Shown piece by piece: positions 42,916-52,239 of a DNA stretch of 64,000 bases. Source of the stretch: Bosea sp. F3-2 (GTDB lineage: Bacteria > Pseudomonadota > Alphaproteobacteria > Rhizobiales > Beijerinckiaceae); the NCBI RefSeq assembly GCF_008253865.1, contig NZ_CP042331.1, positions 2,914,001 through 2,978,000 on the forward strand, read 5' to 3'. Position 1 is the first letter of the stretch. Each line of letters starts with the position of its first letter. The notes beneath the pieces were generated by a model, which saw only the letters and a program-made list of their open reading frames with translations, was not told the origin of the DNA and searched no databases. The translations under genes were made by a program, and so were the position numbers.

Positions 42916-44184
42916 GTGACCGACGCTCGCAAACCAACCTTCAATCGTTCGATCGGGCGCCGTAGCCTGCTTCTCGGCGCGAGCTCGCTCGGTGCCGCCG
43001 GACTGATCGCCCCCAGGCTCGGCATGCCCTATATCGGCAACGCCGCCGCGGCCGAGCCGATCAAGATCGGCATGATCTGGGCCAAGACCGGCAACATCGT
43101 CGACCAGGCGGAATATCTCGCACAGGGCGGCATGCTCGCTCTGGAACAGCGCAACAACACCCTGCTGGGCCGGCCGGCCGAGATCGTCTGGCTCGACGAG
43201 CCCAATCCGCAAGGCGCCCAGCAGAACGCCGAGCGGCTGGTCGGCGAGCACAAGGTCGCCGGCATCGTCGGCGGCGCGCTGAGCTCGTTCGCGCTGGCGA
43301 TCTCGTCCGTCGCCAACAAGGCGAAGATTCCCTATGTCGCGGCGAACGCGGCGGCAGGCGAGATCACCGGCAAGTCCTGCAACAAGTACACCTTCCGGCT
43401 GCAGCCGCCGGTCGAGGTGCACACGCGCGTTCTCGCACCCTATTGCAAGGACATCGGCAAGAAATGGTATCTCCTGACCGCCGCCTATGCGTTCGGCCAG
43501 GACATCAAACGCTCCTTCGAGGAGTATGCGAAGGCCAACGGCATCACCATCGTCGGCGCCGACGAGGTGCCGGTCAGCACGCCGGACTACAGCTCCTTCA
43601 TCCTGAAGATCCGCGCCGCCAAGCCCGACGTGGTCATCGGCGGCATCTCGGCGAGCGACCTCACCACCTTCCTGAAGCAGTGGAACGAGCTCGGCATGCG
43701 CGGACGCATCCCCTTCGCGGAGATCTCGGTCGGCAACACCGATCTGTGGGGCGTCGGGCCGGAAGCCGCCGACGGGCTCTACACCCTGACCTGGTACTAC
43801 AAGAACCCGAACAACCCGCCCGAAGAGCAGGCCATGGCGGCGGCCTATGAGAAGAAATACAACCGCCCGGCCGCCGACAAGGCCTGGATGGGCTGGCTCG
43901 GCATGAAATCCCTGCTCGATTCGATCGAGGCCGCCAAGTCGACGGATTCGGCCGCGATCGTCGCCGCGCTGGAGAAATGGCGCGTCAAGCGCGGCGATCT
44001 CGACACCGGCTATCGCAGCTTCGACCACCAGATGGTGAACCGTCTGCTGGTCGCCGGCATCAAGCCGAAGATCACCGACAAATGGGATTATTTCGACATC
44101 AAGGCGGAGCTGCCGAAAACCCAGGCCGACATTGATACGGCCTTCGGTAGCCAGGCCGACAGCGCCTGCAAGATGACAGGCTGA
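42916..44184 (+). CDS. Branched-chain amino acid-type ABC binding protein (Tat signal)
   Basis: This 422-residue periplasmic binding protein of the LivK/HAAT family starts at a GTG behind GGGAGG. The N-terminus has a twin-arginine-like signal (SIGRRSLLLGASSLGAAGL). The mature protein begins AEPIKIGMIWAKTG, with VGGALSSFALAISSVANKAK and AYAFGQDIKRSFEEYAKANG. HAAT proteins near catabolic genes frequently bind aromatic or hydroaromatic acids, so its ligand need not be an amino acid. It leads the LivH-LivMGF operon, downstream of the IclR-type sites. Confidence 0.92.
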   Translation: MTDARKPTFNRSIGRRSLLLGASSLGAAGLIAPRLGMPYIGNAAAAEPIKIGMIWAKTGNIVDQAEYLAQGGMLALEQRNNTLLGRPAEIVWLDEPNPQGAQQNAERLVGEHKVAGIVGGALSSFALAISSVANKAKIPYVAANAAAGEITGKSCNKYTFRLQPPVEVHTRVLAPYCKDIGKKWYLLTAAYAFGQDIKRSFEEYAKANGITIVGADEVPVSTPDYSSFILKIRAAKPDVVIGGISASDLTTFLKQWNELGMRGRIPFAEISVGNTDLWGVGPEAADGLYTLTWYYKNPNNPPEEQAMAAAYEKKYNRPAADKAWMGWLGMKSLLDSIEAAKSTDSAAIVAALEKWRVKRGDLDTGYRSFDHQMVNRLLVAGIKPKITDKWDYFDIKAELPKTQADIDTAFGSQADSACKMTG

Positions 44185-44255
44185 CGCTGCGGCTCGCCGC
44201 CGGGGTCCATGCGGATCCCGGCTTCCTTCCTTCGCGCCTTTGCGGGAGCGTCCGC

Positions 44256-45125
44256 ATGCTGGACATGATCCTGTCCCAGACCGTCAACGGTCTGGTCCTC
44301 GGCTTCCTTTACGTTCTGATCGCAGTCGGGCTGTCGATCATCTTCGGCCTGCTCGGCATCGTGAATTTCGCCCATGGCGCGTTCTTCGCGCTCGGTGCCT
44401 ATTTCGCCCTGGTGCTCGCCCGCGAATTCGGCTGGTGGGCGGCCCTGCTGGCGCCGCTCCTGACCGGCGTGGTCGGCATGATCGTCGAGGTCGTGCTGAT
44501 CCGACACCTCTACGGCAAGGAGCCGCTGCTCGGCCTGATCCTGACCTTCGCGCTGGCGCTGCTGGTGGAGGCGATCCTGCGCATGGTCTTCGGCGGCGCG
44601 CCCCTACCCTTCAGTGCGCCGCGCTTCCTGTCCGGCTTCGTCGAATATGGCCCGATCCTGCTGACCAAGTACCGGCTCTTCGTGCTGGTGGTCACGGTGG
44701 CGGCGCTCGTCGCCTTCTGGGCCTTCCTGACCTACACGCCCTTCGGCCGCATCATCCGCGCCGGTTCGCGCGACGCCGAGATGGTGGGGCTTCTCGGCAT
44801 CAACCTGCCGGTCGTGTTCAGCTTCGTCTTCGGCATCGGCTGCCTGCTCGCCGGCCTCGCCGGTTTGCTCGCGGCGCCGCTGTGGACGGTGACGCCCTCC
44901 ATGGCCGCGAGCGCGATCATGCCGGCCTTCGTCATCGTCACCATCGGGGGCCTCGGCTCCTATGCGGGGGCCATTATCGCCGGCCTGCTCGTCGGCATCA
45001 CCGTCGCCATGACCATCCAGTTCCAGCCGGAATGGGCGGGGGCGGCCATGTATGTGCTGATGGCGGCGATCCTGCTCGTACGTCCCCGCGGCCTCTTCGG
45101 TGAAAAATGGGAGCGCTTCGAATGA
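44256..45125 (+). CDS. livH: Branched-chain-type ABC permease LivH
   Basis: This 289-residue LivH-type permease has about eight hydrophobic helices. Segments include NGLVLGFLYVLIAVGLSIIF, GIVNFAHGAFFALGAY and TPFGRIIRAGSRDAEMVGL (EAA-like loop). It overlaps the fused LivMGF gene by 4 bases (ATGA), so channel and energiser are co-translated. The symbol denotes family, not a leucine substrate. Confidence 0.93.
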   Translation: MLDMILSQTVNGLVLGFLYVLIAVGLSIIFGLLGIVNFAHGAFFALGAYFALVLAREFGWWAALLAPLLTGVVGMIVEVVLIRHLYGKEPLLGLILTFALALLVEAILRMVFGGAPLPFSAPRFLSGFVEYGPILLTKYRLFVLVVTVAALVAFWAFLTYTPFGRIIRAGSRDAEMVGLLGINLPVVFSFVFGIGCLLAGLAGLLAAPLWTVTPSMAASAIMPAFVIVTIGGLGSYAGAIIAGLLVGITVAMTIQFQPEWAGAAMYVLMAAILLVRPRGLFGEKWERFE

Positions 45126-47644
45126 GCCTTCGCGCCCTGCTCACGCATCCGGTTCTCTGGGTCGGCCTCGTCCTCTGCGGCCTGACGGCGCTGTGGCTTG
45201 CGCTCGGCGCTCCGGTCGGCCTCATCACCCAGATCGCGATCTACACGCTGTACGGCATGGGGGTGAACCTGCTCGTCGGCTATACCGGGCTCGTTCCCTT
45301 CGGAGCCTCCGTCTTCTTCGGCTGCGCCAGCTATGCCGCCGCCTTCTTCGTGCTCGGACGGATCTCGGGCGACCTCGGCGGCATCGTGCTGTCGGCCTTG
45401 TTCTCTCTGGTGCTCGGCCTCGTGCTCGGTGCGCTGATCCTGCGGCGCAAAGGGCTCTACTTCTCGCTGCTGACGCTGGCCTGCTCGCAGATCGCCTTCG
45501 AGATCGCCTTCAAATGGACCGCCGTCACCGGCGGCGAGAACGGGCTCCAGGGCGTCGCGCGCCCGACTTTCCCCAGCGACCTCGGCTTCCACGGCTTCGT
45601 CATCGCCTGCGTTCTCGTCGCCGTCTGGCTGCTCTGGCGCATCATGCATGCCCCCTTCGGCCGGGCGCTGCAGGCTGTGCGCGACAATGAGCAGCGCGCC
45701 CGCAGCCTCGGCTTCAACGTCTATCTGCTGAGACTCGGCGCCTTCGTGCTGATGGCCGGCTTCGTCGGCTTCGCCGGCGCACTGCTGACCTTCCTGCTGC
45801 AGGGCGTCTATGCCAACAATCTGAGCTGGCAGCATGCGGGCGACGCCCTGCTGATGACCGTGCTCGGTGGCGTGCATCACTTCCTCGGCCCGCTCTGGGG
45901 AGCGATCAGCTTCATCATCCTGGAGAACCGCCTCTCGGCCATCACCGAGAACTGGTGGCTGATCTTCGCGCCGATCCTGATCCTGTTCGCGCTGCTCTCG
46001 CCGGAGGGCATCATGGGCCTGGTGCAGCGCGTCTTCGGGCGCCAGCGCTGGACGCTGACGCGCAACACCATTCCACCGCGTCCGGTGGCGATCGAACCCT
46101 ATGTCAGCGCTGCCCAAGCGATGGATCCCGACAAGCCGATCCTTGAGACGCGCAAGCTCTCCAAGCAGTTCGGCAGCCTCGTCACCGCCAAGGAGATCGA
46201 CCTTCAGGTCCGGCCCTTCGTGCTGCACTCGATCATCGGCCCCAACGGCGCCGGCAAGACAACCTTCTACAACATGCTGACCGGCGTGCTGCCGCCGAGC
46301 GCAGGCCAGGTGTTCTTCGAGGGACATGACATCACCAAGCTGCCGATGCATGCCCGCGCCCGGCTCGGCATCGCCCGCTCCTTCCAGATCCTCTCGATCT
46401 TCCCGAACCTGACCGTGTTCGAAAATGTCCGGATCGCGGTCCAGGCCCAGCACCGCGGCGCCCGCGGCCTGCTGCGCGACGCCCATGCCGACGCGGCGGT
46501 CAATGCCCGCACCTGGTCGCTGCTCGACGCAGTCGGCCTCGTCGACCATGCGGCCGAGCCAAGCCAGGATCTCCCCCACGGCGCAAAGCGCCTGCTCGAG
46601 ATCGCCGTGACGCTGGCGATCGAGTCGAAGCTGCTCCTGCTCGATGAGCCGCTCGCTGGCCTCGCCGAGGCGGACCGCATCGTCGTCGCCGACCTCATCC
46701 AGCGGCTGACGCAGCGCCATGCCGTGCTGCTGATCGAGCACGACATCGACCGGGTGCTCGCGATCTCCGACCGCATCTCGGTACTCCATCAGGGCCGGAT
46801 GATCGCGGACGGCAAGCCCGCCGATGTCGCACGCAACCCCGAGGTCATCGCCGCCTATCTCGGCGCGGCCAAGGATGGCGAGCGGGCGACGGCGCCTGCC
46901 GTGGACCGCTCCGCGGCCAAGGCCGATGCCGTGCTGCTGGAGGCCAAGGACCTCGCCGTCGGCTATAGCGGCAGCACCGTCCTTTCCGGCGTCGATATCA
47001 CGATCCGTGAGGGCGAGGCCGTGGCCCTGCTCGGCCGCAACGGCGTCGGCAAGACGACACTGCTGCGGGCGCTCACCGGCAGTCTCCCGCTCGACCGTGG
47101 TTCGATCCGCTTCGCCGGAGCCGATTTGCGCAAGCTCCGGCCCTTCGAGATCAACCGGCTCGGCATCTCGCTGGTGCCAGAGGGGCGGCGCCTGTTCCCG
47201 AACCTGACCGTGACCGAGAACCTGCTGCTCGCCCAACGCCCCGGCGGGATCAGCCTGGAGGAGGCCTTTGCCCTCTTCCCGCGCCTCAAGACGCGCCAGG
47301 CGGCGAAGGCGGAGAACCTGTCCGGCGGCGAGCGCCAGATGGTCGCGATCGCCCGCGCGCTGATGGTGCCCAGCAAGCTCGTGCTGCTCGACGAACCGTT
47401 CGAGGGGCTGGCGCCGGCCGTCGTCAACGAGGTGATGGAGGCGCTGGTCAAGCTGCGCGGCCGCGTCGCCATGGTCATCGTCGAGCATCATGCCGAGCTG
47501 GTGCTGCCGATCGCCGACCGCGCCTATGTGCTGGTCAACGGCCAGGTGGCGTTCGCGGGCGATGCCACGGAACTCGAACATGACGAGGCCACGCAGGCGC
47601 GCCTGCTCGGCGTCGTCGAAACCGCACCGCAATGCGCCGCCTGA
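45122..47644 (+). CDS. Fused LivM-LivG-LivF: permease and two ATPases in one protein
   Basis: This 840-residue protein carries three importer subunits in one chain. Residues 1 to about 320 are a LivM permease (YTLYGMGVNLLVGYTGLVPF, HAPFGRALQAVRDNEQRARS). Residues of about 335-590 are a LivG ATPase: Walker A GPNGAGKTTFYNM, GIARSFQILSIFPNLT, LPHGAKRLLEIAVTL and a LivG-type Walker B. Residues of about 600-835 are a LivF ATPase: GRNGVGKTTLLRAL, LSGGERQMVAIARAL, LDEPFEGLAP. The frame is continuous through all three, with linkers of about 20 residues. LivM-LivG fusions are common; all three together is less usual. Confidence 0.93.
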   Translation: MSLRALLTHPVLWVGLVLCGLTALWLALGAPVGLITQIAIYTLYGMGVNLLVGYTGLVPFGASVFFGCASYAAAFFVLGRISGDLGGIVLSALFSLVLGLVLGALILRRKGLYFSLLTLACSQIAFEIAFKWTAVTGGENGLQGVARPTFPSDLGFHGFVIACVLVAVWLLWRIMHAPFGRALQAVRDNEQRARSLGFNVYLLRLGAFVLMAGFVGFAGALLTFLLQGVYANNLSWQHAGDALLMTVLGGVHHFLGPLWGAISFIILENRLSAITENWWLIFAPILILFALLSPEGIMGLVQRVFGRQRWTLTRNTIPPRPVAIEPYVSAAQAMDPDKPILETRKLSKQFGSLVTAKEIDLQVRPFVLHSIIGPNGAGKTTFYNMLTGVLPPSAGQVFFEGHDITKLPMHARARLGIARSFQILSIFPNLTVFENVRIAVQAQHRGARGLLRDAHADAAVNARTWSLLDAVGLVDHAAEPSQDLPHGAKRLLEIAVTLAIESKLLLLDEPLAGLAEADRIVVADLIQRLTQRHAVLLIEHDIDRVLAISDRISVLHQGRMIADGKPADVARNPEVIAAYLGAAKDGERATAPAVDRSAAKADAVLLEAKDLAVGYSGSTVLSGVDITIREGEAVALLGRNGVGKTTLLRALTGSLPLDRGSIRFAGADLRKLRPFEINRLGISLVPEGRRLFPNLTVTENLLLAQRPGGISLEEAFALFPRLKTRQAAKAENLSGGERQMVAIARALMVPSKLVLLDEPFEGLAPAVVNEVMEALVKLRGRVAMVIVEHHAELVLPIADRAYVLVNGQVAFAGDATELEHDEATQARLLGVVETAPQCAA

Positions 47645-47675
47645 CGGCGGCGCGTCAGGATCCGAGGAAAACGCC

Positions 47676-48479
47676 ATGGACTTCCAGATCACCGGGGCGA
47701 CCCGCCTCAACGTCATCGTCGGCGAACCGATCGCGCAGGTGAAGTCGCCCGCCGGCATGACCGCTGCCTTCGCCGAGCGCGGCCATGACGGCATCGTCGC
47801 CCCGGTGCGAGTCGCGCCCGAGCATCTCGATGCCTTCCTGAAAGCCGCCGATCATCTGCCTAACCTCGACGGCATCATTGTCACCGTCCCGCATAAATTC
47901 GCTTGCTGCCGGCACTGCGCCAGCACGAGCGAACGCAGCGAGGTTCTCGGCTCGGTCAACATCATGCGCCGCCGCAAGGATGGCGCCTGGCATGGCGACA
48001 TCGTCGACGGGCTCGGCTTCGTCGGCGCGGTCAAGGCCAATGGCGGCGAGCCGGAAGGCAAGCGCGCGCTGCTGATTGGCGCCGGCGGTGCTGGCTCGGC
48101 GATTGCGCTCGCCCTCGTCGATGCCGGCGTCAGCGAACTCGCGATCCACGACGCGGATACGGCGCGGCGCGACGGGCTGATCGAGAGGCTCAACCGCGGC
48201 AAGGCCAAGGTCTTCGCCGGCTCGCCCGATCCCACCGGCTTCGGCCTCGTCGCCAATGCCACGCCGGCCGGCATGAAGCCGGGCGATGCGCTGCCGATCG
48301 AGGTCGACAAGCTCTCGCCCGGAACCTTCGTCGGTTGCGTCATCACCGTCCCGGCCGTTTCCCCGCTGATCGAGGCGGCGCGGGCGCGTGGCTGCCGCAC
48401 CTCGACGGGTACGCAGATGTATCAGGCGCTGCAGAACGCGATGGTCGAGTTCCTGCTCGCCGGCGAGCGGATCGGCTGA
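47676..48479 (+). CDS. Shikimate dehydrogenase-like (AroE-family) oxidoreductase
   Basis: This is a 267-residue AroE-family protein. The N-terminal domain has VIVGEPIAQVKSPAGM and GIIVTVPHKF (catalytic lysine kept). The motif normally reading NTD(x)xGF is here GDIVDGLGF, so the aspartate remains but Asn and Thr are replaced. The Rossmann site is LIGAGGAGSAIALAL, and GTQMYQALQNAMVEFLL ends the protein. The changed substrate-site residues (also the first serine of SxS) suggest a substrate related to but different from shikimate. It lies between the importer and two desaturases and starts 31 bases after the importer stop. Confidence 0.88.
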   Translation: MDFQITGATRLNVIVGEPIAQVKSPAGMTAAFAERGHDGIVAPVRVAPEHLDAFLKAADHLPNLDGIIVTVPHKFACCRHCASTSERSEVLGSVNIMRRRKDGAWHGDIVDGLGFVGAVKANGGEPEGKRALLIGAGGAGSAIALALVDAGVSELAIHDADTARRDGLIERLNRGKAKVFAGSPDPTGFGLVANATPAGMKPGDALPIEVDKLSPGTFVGCVITVPAVSPLIEAARARGCRTSTGTQMYQALQNAMVEFLLAGERIG

Positions 48480-48492
48480 GGCTTGGAGTCTG

Positions 48493-48737
48493 TCATGATG
48501 GCTGACGTTCTGATCGGGCCAAAAGGCCCGAGAGCAAGGAGGAGCCCGCCGCCCGATGCCCTGCGGCATCGGGCAAGGGACCGACACGGCTGTCGGGCCT
48601 TTTCGCCCGACCCCGAAAGGGCGCGGGCCTTTTGGGCGGCGGGTGCGTCGCGTGGCCTTGCGAACCGGGCGGTTTGCTGCGGCCACGCTCCTGCCCGCCG
48701 ACCAAAATGCCCTGCGTCAGAACGTCAGCCATCATGA
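48493..48737. repeat. Element with 21-bp terminal inverted repeats and stacked hairpins
   Basis: TCATGATGGCTGACGTTCTGA (21 bp, last base A at 48513) recurs as its exact reverse complement at 48717-48737. The interior carries three perfect hairpins: TCGGGCC/GGCCCGA (48514-48531), a 10-bp stem around CTGC (48551-48574) and GTCGGGC/GCCCGAC (48592-48611). Read from the right end on the minus strand, the arm gives MMADVLTQGILVGGQ, like the start of LivH permeases. The next gene's ATG lies in the right arm. Confidence 0.75.
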
Positions 48738-50503
48738 ATACAGACCCTAGAGCCATGTTCACGACGCTGAAGGCCCTGCCGGAGCAGCCGGAATACGATC
48801 TCGTCGTCGTCGGCTCGGGCGCCGCCGGCCTGTCCGCGGCGGTGTTCGCCGCGATCGAGGGGCGCTCCGTCCTCGTGATCGAGCGGACGGACCATGTCGG
48901 CGGGACGAGCGCGCTTTCCGCCGCCACGACCTGGATCCCCAACTCGATGCATGCGGAGAAGGTCGCGACCGGCGACAGCCTCGAGAAGGCCGCCCGCTTT
49001 CTCGACCGCGTGGTTGGCAACCGCACCTCATCCCGGCTACGCGACGCCTTCCTGCGTGCCGGCCCCGAGGCGATCGCCACGCTCGAGAGCCGCACGGATG
49101 TGCATTTCCGGCCCTATGCGACGCATCCCGACTATGAATCGGATGTCGAGGGCTCGACGCTGCGCGGGCGGGCGCTGGAGCCCGTCCCGTTCGACGGCCG
49201 GCAGCTCGGCGCGGATATCGACCGCATCCGTCCACCGATCCCGGAATTCACGCTGTTCGGCGGCATGATGATCGACCGCACCGATATCGGCCACCTGCTC
49301 AACCTGCGCAAATCCTGGACCTCGTTCCGGCATGCTGCGGGCATCATCGGCCGCTACGGGCTCGACCGCCTGCATGGGCAGCGCGGCACGCGGCTCGTCA
49401 TGGGCAATGCCCTGATCGGCAGCCTTCTGCTGACCTTGAAGAAGCATGGCGGCACGGTGCTGACCACCTGCTCGGCGGACGAACTGCTGACCGGACCGGA
49501 GGGCGTCGCCGGCGTGGCAGCCGTGCAGGGCGATATCCGCCGCCGGATCAAGGCCCGTCTAGGCGTGGTGCTCGCGGCCGGCGGCTATAACCGCCACCCG
49601 CAGCGGCGCGGCGAGATGCTCAACGCGCCTGTGCCCTCGCTCAGCCCCGCTGCGCCTGGCCATACCGGCGCAATGCAGGACCTCGCGCTCAAGCTCGGAG
49701 CACATTTCGGCGAGAGCAATCTCGACAACGCCTATTGGGCGCCGGTCTCGACCCGCAAGCGCCCTGACGGCACTGCCGCCGTCTTCCCGCATTTCGTGCT
49801 CGACCGCAGCAAGCCGGGCACCGTCTGCGTCGACCAGAGCGGCCGGCGCTTCGTCAACGAATCGACCTCCTACCACCTGTTCAGCCGCGCGATGTTCGAG
49901 GCCAACCGCAGCCGGCCGACCATCCCCTGCTGGATCATCACCGATGCCGAGGGCTTGCGCCGCTACGGGCTCGGCATGGTGCGCATGGGCACGAAAAACC
50001 TGCAGCCCTTCCTTGCCGATAGCTACCTCGTCCAAGGCGCAACGATTGCAGAGCTCGCCGGCAAGATCGGCGCCGATCCGGCCGCGCTGTCCGAGACCAT
50101 CGCCCATATGAACGAGTACGCCCGCACGGGCGTCGATCCAGAGTTCGGCCGCGGCACCACCGACTATCATCGTGTCAACGGCGACGCCTCGCGCGGCTTC
50201 CCCAATCCGACGCTGGGACCTATCGCGACCGCCCCCTTCTATGCGGTCAAGCTGACGCCGGGCGACATCGGCGCCGCGACGGGTCTCGTCATCGATGAGG
50301 ATGCGCAGGTGCTGGGCGAAGGCGACCGCCCCATCGGCCGGCTCTATGCCTGCGGCAACGAGGCGAACTCGATCATGGGCGGCACCTATCCGGGGCCCGG
50401 CATCACCATCGGCCCGGCGATCACCTTCGCCTTTCGCGCGGTGCGCCACGCGCTCGGCAACAACATGTCGTCGCGGGCTTCCGCGCCGGAGCATGCCGCC
50501 TGA
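48734..50503 (+). CDS. KSTD-like FAD-dependent desaturase
   Basis: This is a 589-residue flavoprotein of the KSTD/fumarate reductase class. The FAD motif VVGSGAAGLSAAVFAAIEG is near residue 25, then HVGGTSALSAATTWIPNSMH, FVNESTSYHLFSRAMFE and the C-terminal CGNEANSIMGGTYPGPGITI. The ATG at 48734 is in the inverted-repeat arm; an ATG at 48755 is an alternative start. Its stop and the next start share a base (TGATG). Family knowledge suggests dehydrogenation alpha,beta to a ring carbonyl. Pairing with a second such enzyme suggests two successive ring desaturations. Confidence 0.87.
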   Translation: MNTDPRAMFTTLKALPEQPEYDLVVVGSGAAGLSAAVFAAIEGRSVLVIERTDHVGGTSALSAATTWIPNSMHAEKVATGDSLEKAARFLDRVVGNRTSSRLRDAFLRAGPEAIATLESRTDVHFRPYATHPDYESDVEGSTLRGRALEPVPFDGRQLGADIDRIRPPIPEFTLFGGMMIDRTDIGHLLNLRKSWTSFRHAAGIIGRYGLDRLHGQRGTRLVMGNALIGSLLLTLKKHGGTVLTTCSADELLTGPEGVAGVAAVQGDIRRRIKARLGVVLAAGGYNRHPQRRGEMLNAPVPSLSPAAPGHTGAMQDLALKLGAHFGESNLDNAYWAPVSTRKRPDGTAAVFPHFVLDRSKPGTVCVDQSGRRFVNESTSYHLFSRAMFEANRSRPTIPCWIITDAEGLRRYGLGMVRMGTKNLQPFLADSYLVQGATIAELAGKIGADPAALSETIAHMNEYARTGVDPEFGRGTTDYHRVNGDASRGFPNPTLGPIATAPFYAVKLTPGDIGAATGLVIDEDAQVLGEGDRPIGRLYACGNEANSIMGGTYPGPGITIGPAITFAFRAVRHALGNNMSSRASAPEHAA

Positions 50504-52221
50504 TGAAGCAAGCCTTGCCGCAATCCTGCGACCTGCTGGTGATCGGCTCCGGGGCCGGCGGCCTCGCTGCAGCCGTCACCGCGGCGGCGCTCGGCCTCGA
50601 TGTCGTCGTCATCGAGAAGGAAAGCCAGTTCGGCGGGACCACCGCATGGTCGGGCGGCTGGATGTGGCTTCCGCGCAATCCGCTCGCGCAGGCCGCCGGC
50701 ATCGAGGAGGACGAAGAGACGATCCGCACCTATCTGCGCCATGAGCTCGGTGCGGATTACGACGAGGCCTTCGTCACGACGCTGCTGGAACAGGGGCCGC
50801 GCATGGTCGCCTTCTTCCAGCGTGAGACGGCCGTCGACTTCATCGACGGCAACCTGATCCCGGATTTCCACGGCAAGAGCCCCGGCGCCGGCTCCGGCGG
50901 TCGCTCGCTCTGCGCCAAGCCGTTCGACGGGCGCGAACTGGGAGCGCGGCTCAAGAATCTGCGGCCGCCGCTCGACGAAGTGGCGCCCTTCGGCATGAAC
51001 ATCGCTTCGGGAACCGATCTGCGGCATTTCCTCAATGCCACGCGCAAGCTCCCGTCCTTCTTCCATGTCCTGCGCCGCCTCGCCCGGCATTTCGCCGACC
51101 GCGCCCGGCATGGCCGTGGCCAGCATCTGGTCAACGGCAATGCACTCGCTGCGCGGCTGCTGAAATCGGCCGATGATCTCGGCGTTATCCTGCAGAGCAG
51201 CACGGCAGCCATCGAATTGCTGCGCGACGGCGAGCAGATCGCCGGCGCCATCGTCGAAGCGGGCGGCCGCCGACAGGCGATCCGAGCCTCGCGCGGCGTG
51301 GTGCTCGCCACCGGCGGCTTTCCGCATGACACAGCGCGCAAGGCCGAACTGTTCCCGCACGCACCGACGGGGCGCGAGCACTGGTCGGCCGCGCCCGGTT
51401 CCAACACCGGGGATGGGATACGACTCGGCGAGAGCGTCGGTGGCCATCTCGAAACAGATCTGCCCAATGCCGGAGCCTGGGCGCCGGTCTCGCTCGTGCC
51501 CAAGCCGGACGGCAAGACCGGGCACTTTCCGCATCTGATCGAGCGGGCCAAGCCTGGCGCGATCATGGTGCGTCGCGACGGGCGCCGCTTCTGCAACGAG
51601 GCGGATTCCTACCATGACGTGATGCAGGCGCTCTTCGCCGCCACGCCTTCCGGCGAGCCGGCGGAGTGCTGGCTCGTCTGCGACCACGGCTTCCTGCGTC
51701 GCTACGGCCTGGGCCGGGTCCGCCCGCGCCCCTTTCCAATCGGAGCGTGGCTGAGCAACGGCTATCTGAAGCGCGGCCGCACGGCCGAAGCGCTGGCAGA
51801 AGCCTGCGGCATCAACGCGGCCGGGTTTGCCGCGACGCTCGCCGCCTACAACCGCGACGCCGCGCAGGGGCTCGACCCCGCCTTCGGCCGCGGCGATACG
51901 CCCTATAACCGGGTGCAGGGCGATCCCGAGCACCAGCCCAACCCTTGCGTCGCGCCGATCGGCCCCGCCCCCCTCTACGCGGTCAAGATCGTCGCCGGCA
52001 GCCTCGGCACCTTCGCCGGCCTCAGGACGGATGCCAGCGCCCGCGTGCTCGGGCCGGGCGATGCGCCGATTCCGGGGCTCTATGCGGTGGGCAACGACAT
52101 GTCGAGCATGATGGCGGGGCGCTACCCGGCCGGCGGCATCACGCTCGGGCCCGCCATGACCTTCGGCTACGTCGCCGCCCATCACGCCAGCGGCGTGCCT
52201 CTCGCCAATAATCGCTCCTGA
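50503..52221 (+). CDS. KSTD-like FAD-dependent desaturase
   Basis: This 572-residue flavoprotein is more like the enzyme at 35680 than its immediate neighbour. FAD motif: VIGSGAGGLAAAVTAAALG. Then FGGTTAWSGGWMWLPRNPLA, FCNEADSYHDVMQALF and the C-terminal AVGNDMSSMMAGRYPAGGI and TLGPAMTFGY. In KSTD proteins the equivalent Tyr-x-x-x-Gly near the C-terminus lies at the flavin; tyrosine and glycine are both present here. Tight coupling to the preceding gene argues for a two-enzyme desaturation unit. Confidence 0.87.
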   Translation: MKQALPQSCDLLVIGSGAGGLAAAVTAAALGLDVVVIEKESQFGGTTAWSGGWMWLPRNPLAQAAGIEEDEETIRTYLRHELGADYDEAFVTTLLEQGPRMVAFFQRETAVDFIDGNLIPDFHGKSPGAGSGGRSLCAKPFDGRELGARLKNLRPPLDEVAPFGMNIASGTDLRHFLNATRKLPSFFHVLRRLARHFADRARHGRGQHLVNGNALAARLLKSADDLGVILQSSTAAIELLRDGEQIAGAIVEAGGRRQAIRASRGVVLATGGFPHDTARKAELFPHAPTGREHWSAAPGSNTGDGIRLGESVGGHLETDLPNAGAWAPVSLVPKPDGKTGHFPHLIERAKPGAIMVRRDGRRFCNEADSYHDVMQALFAATPSGEPAECWLVCDHGFLRRYGLGRVRPRPFPIGAWLSNGYLKRGRTAEALAEACGINAAGFAATLAAYNRDAAQGLDPAFGRGDTPYNRVQGDPEHQPNPCVAPIGPAPLYAVKIVAGSLGTFAGLRTDASARVLGPGDAPIPGLYAVGNDMSSMMAGRYPAGGITLGPAMTFGYVAAHHASGVPLANNRS

Positions 52222-52239
52222 CCGATGGGAAGACAGATC

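Noticed and set aside
44960..47794. 944-codon minus-strand open frame
   Set aside because: It is antisense to the LivMGF fusion and exists because of high GC third positions. It has no coherent domains, while the plus strand has all ABC motifs.
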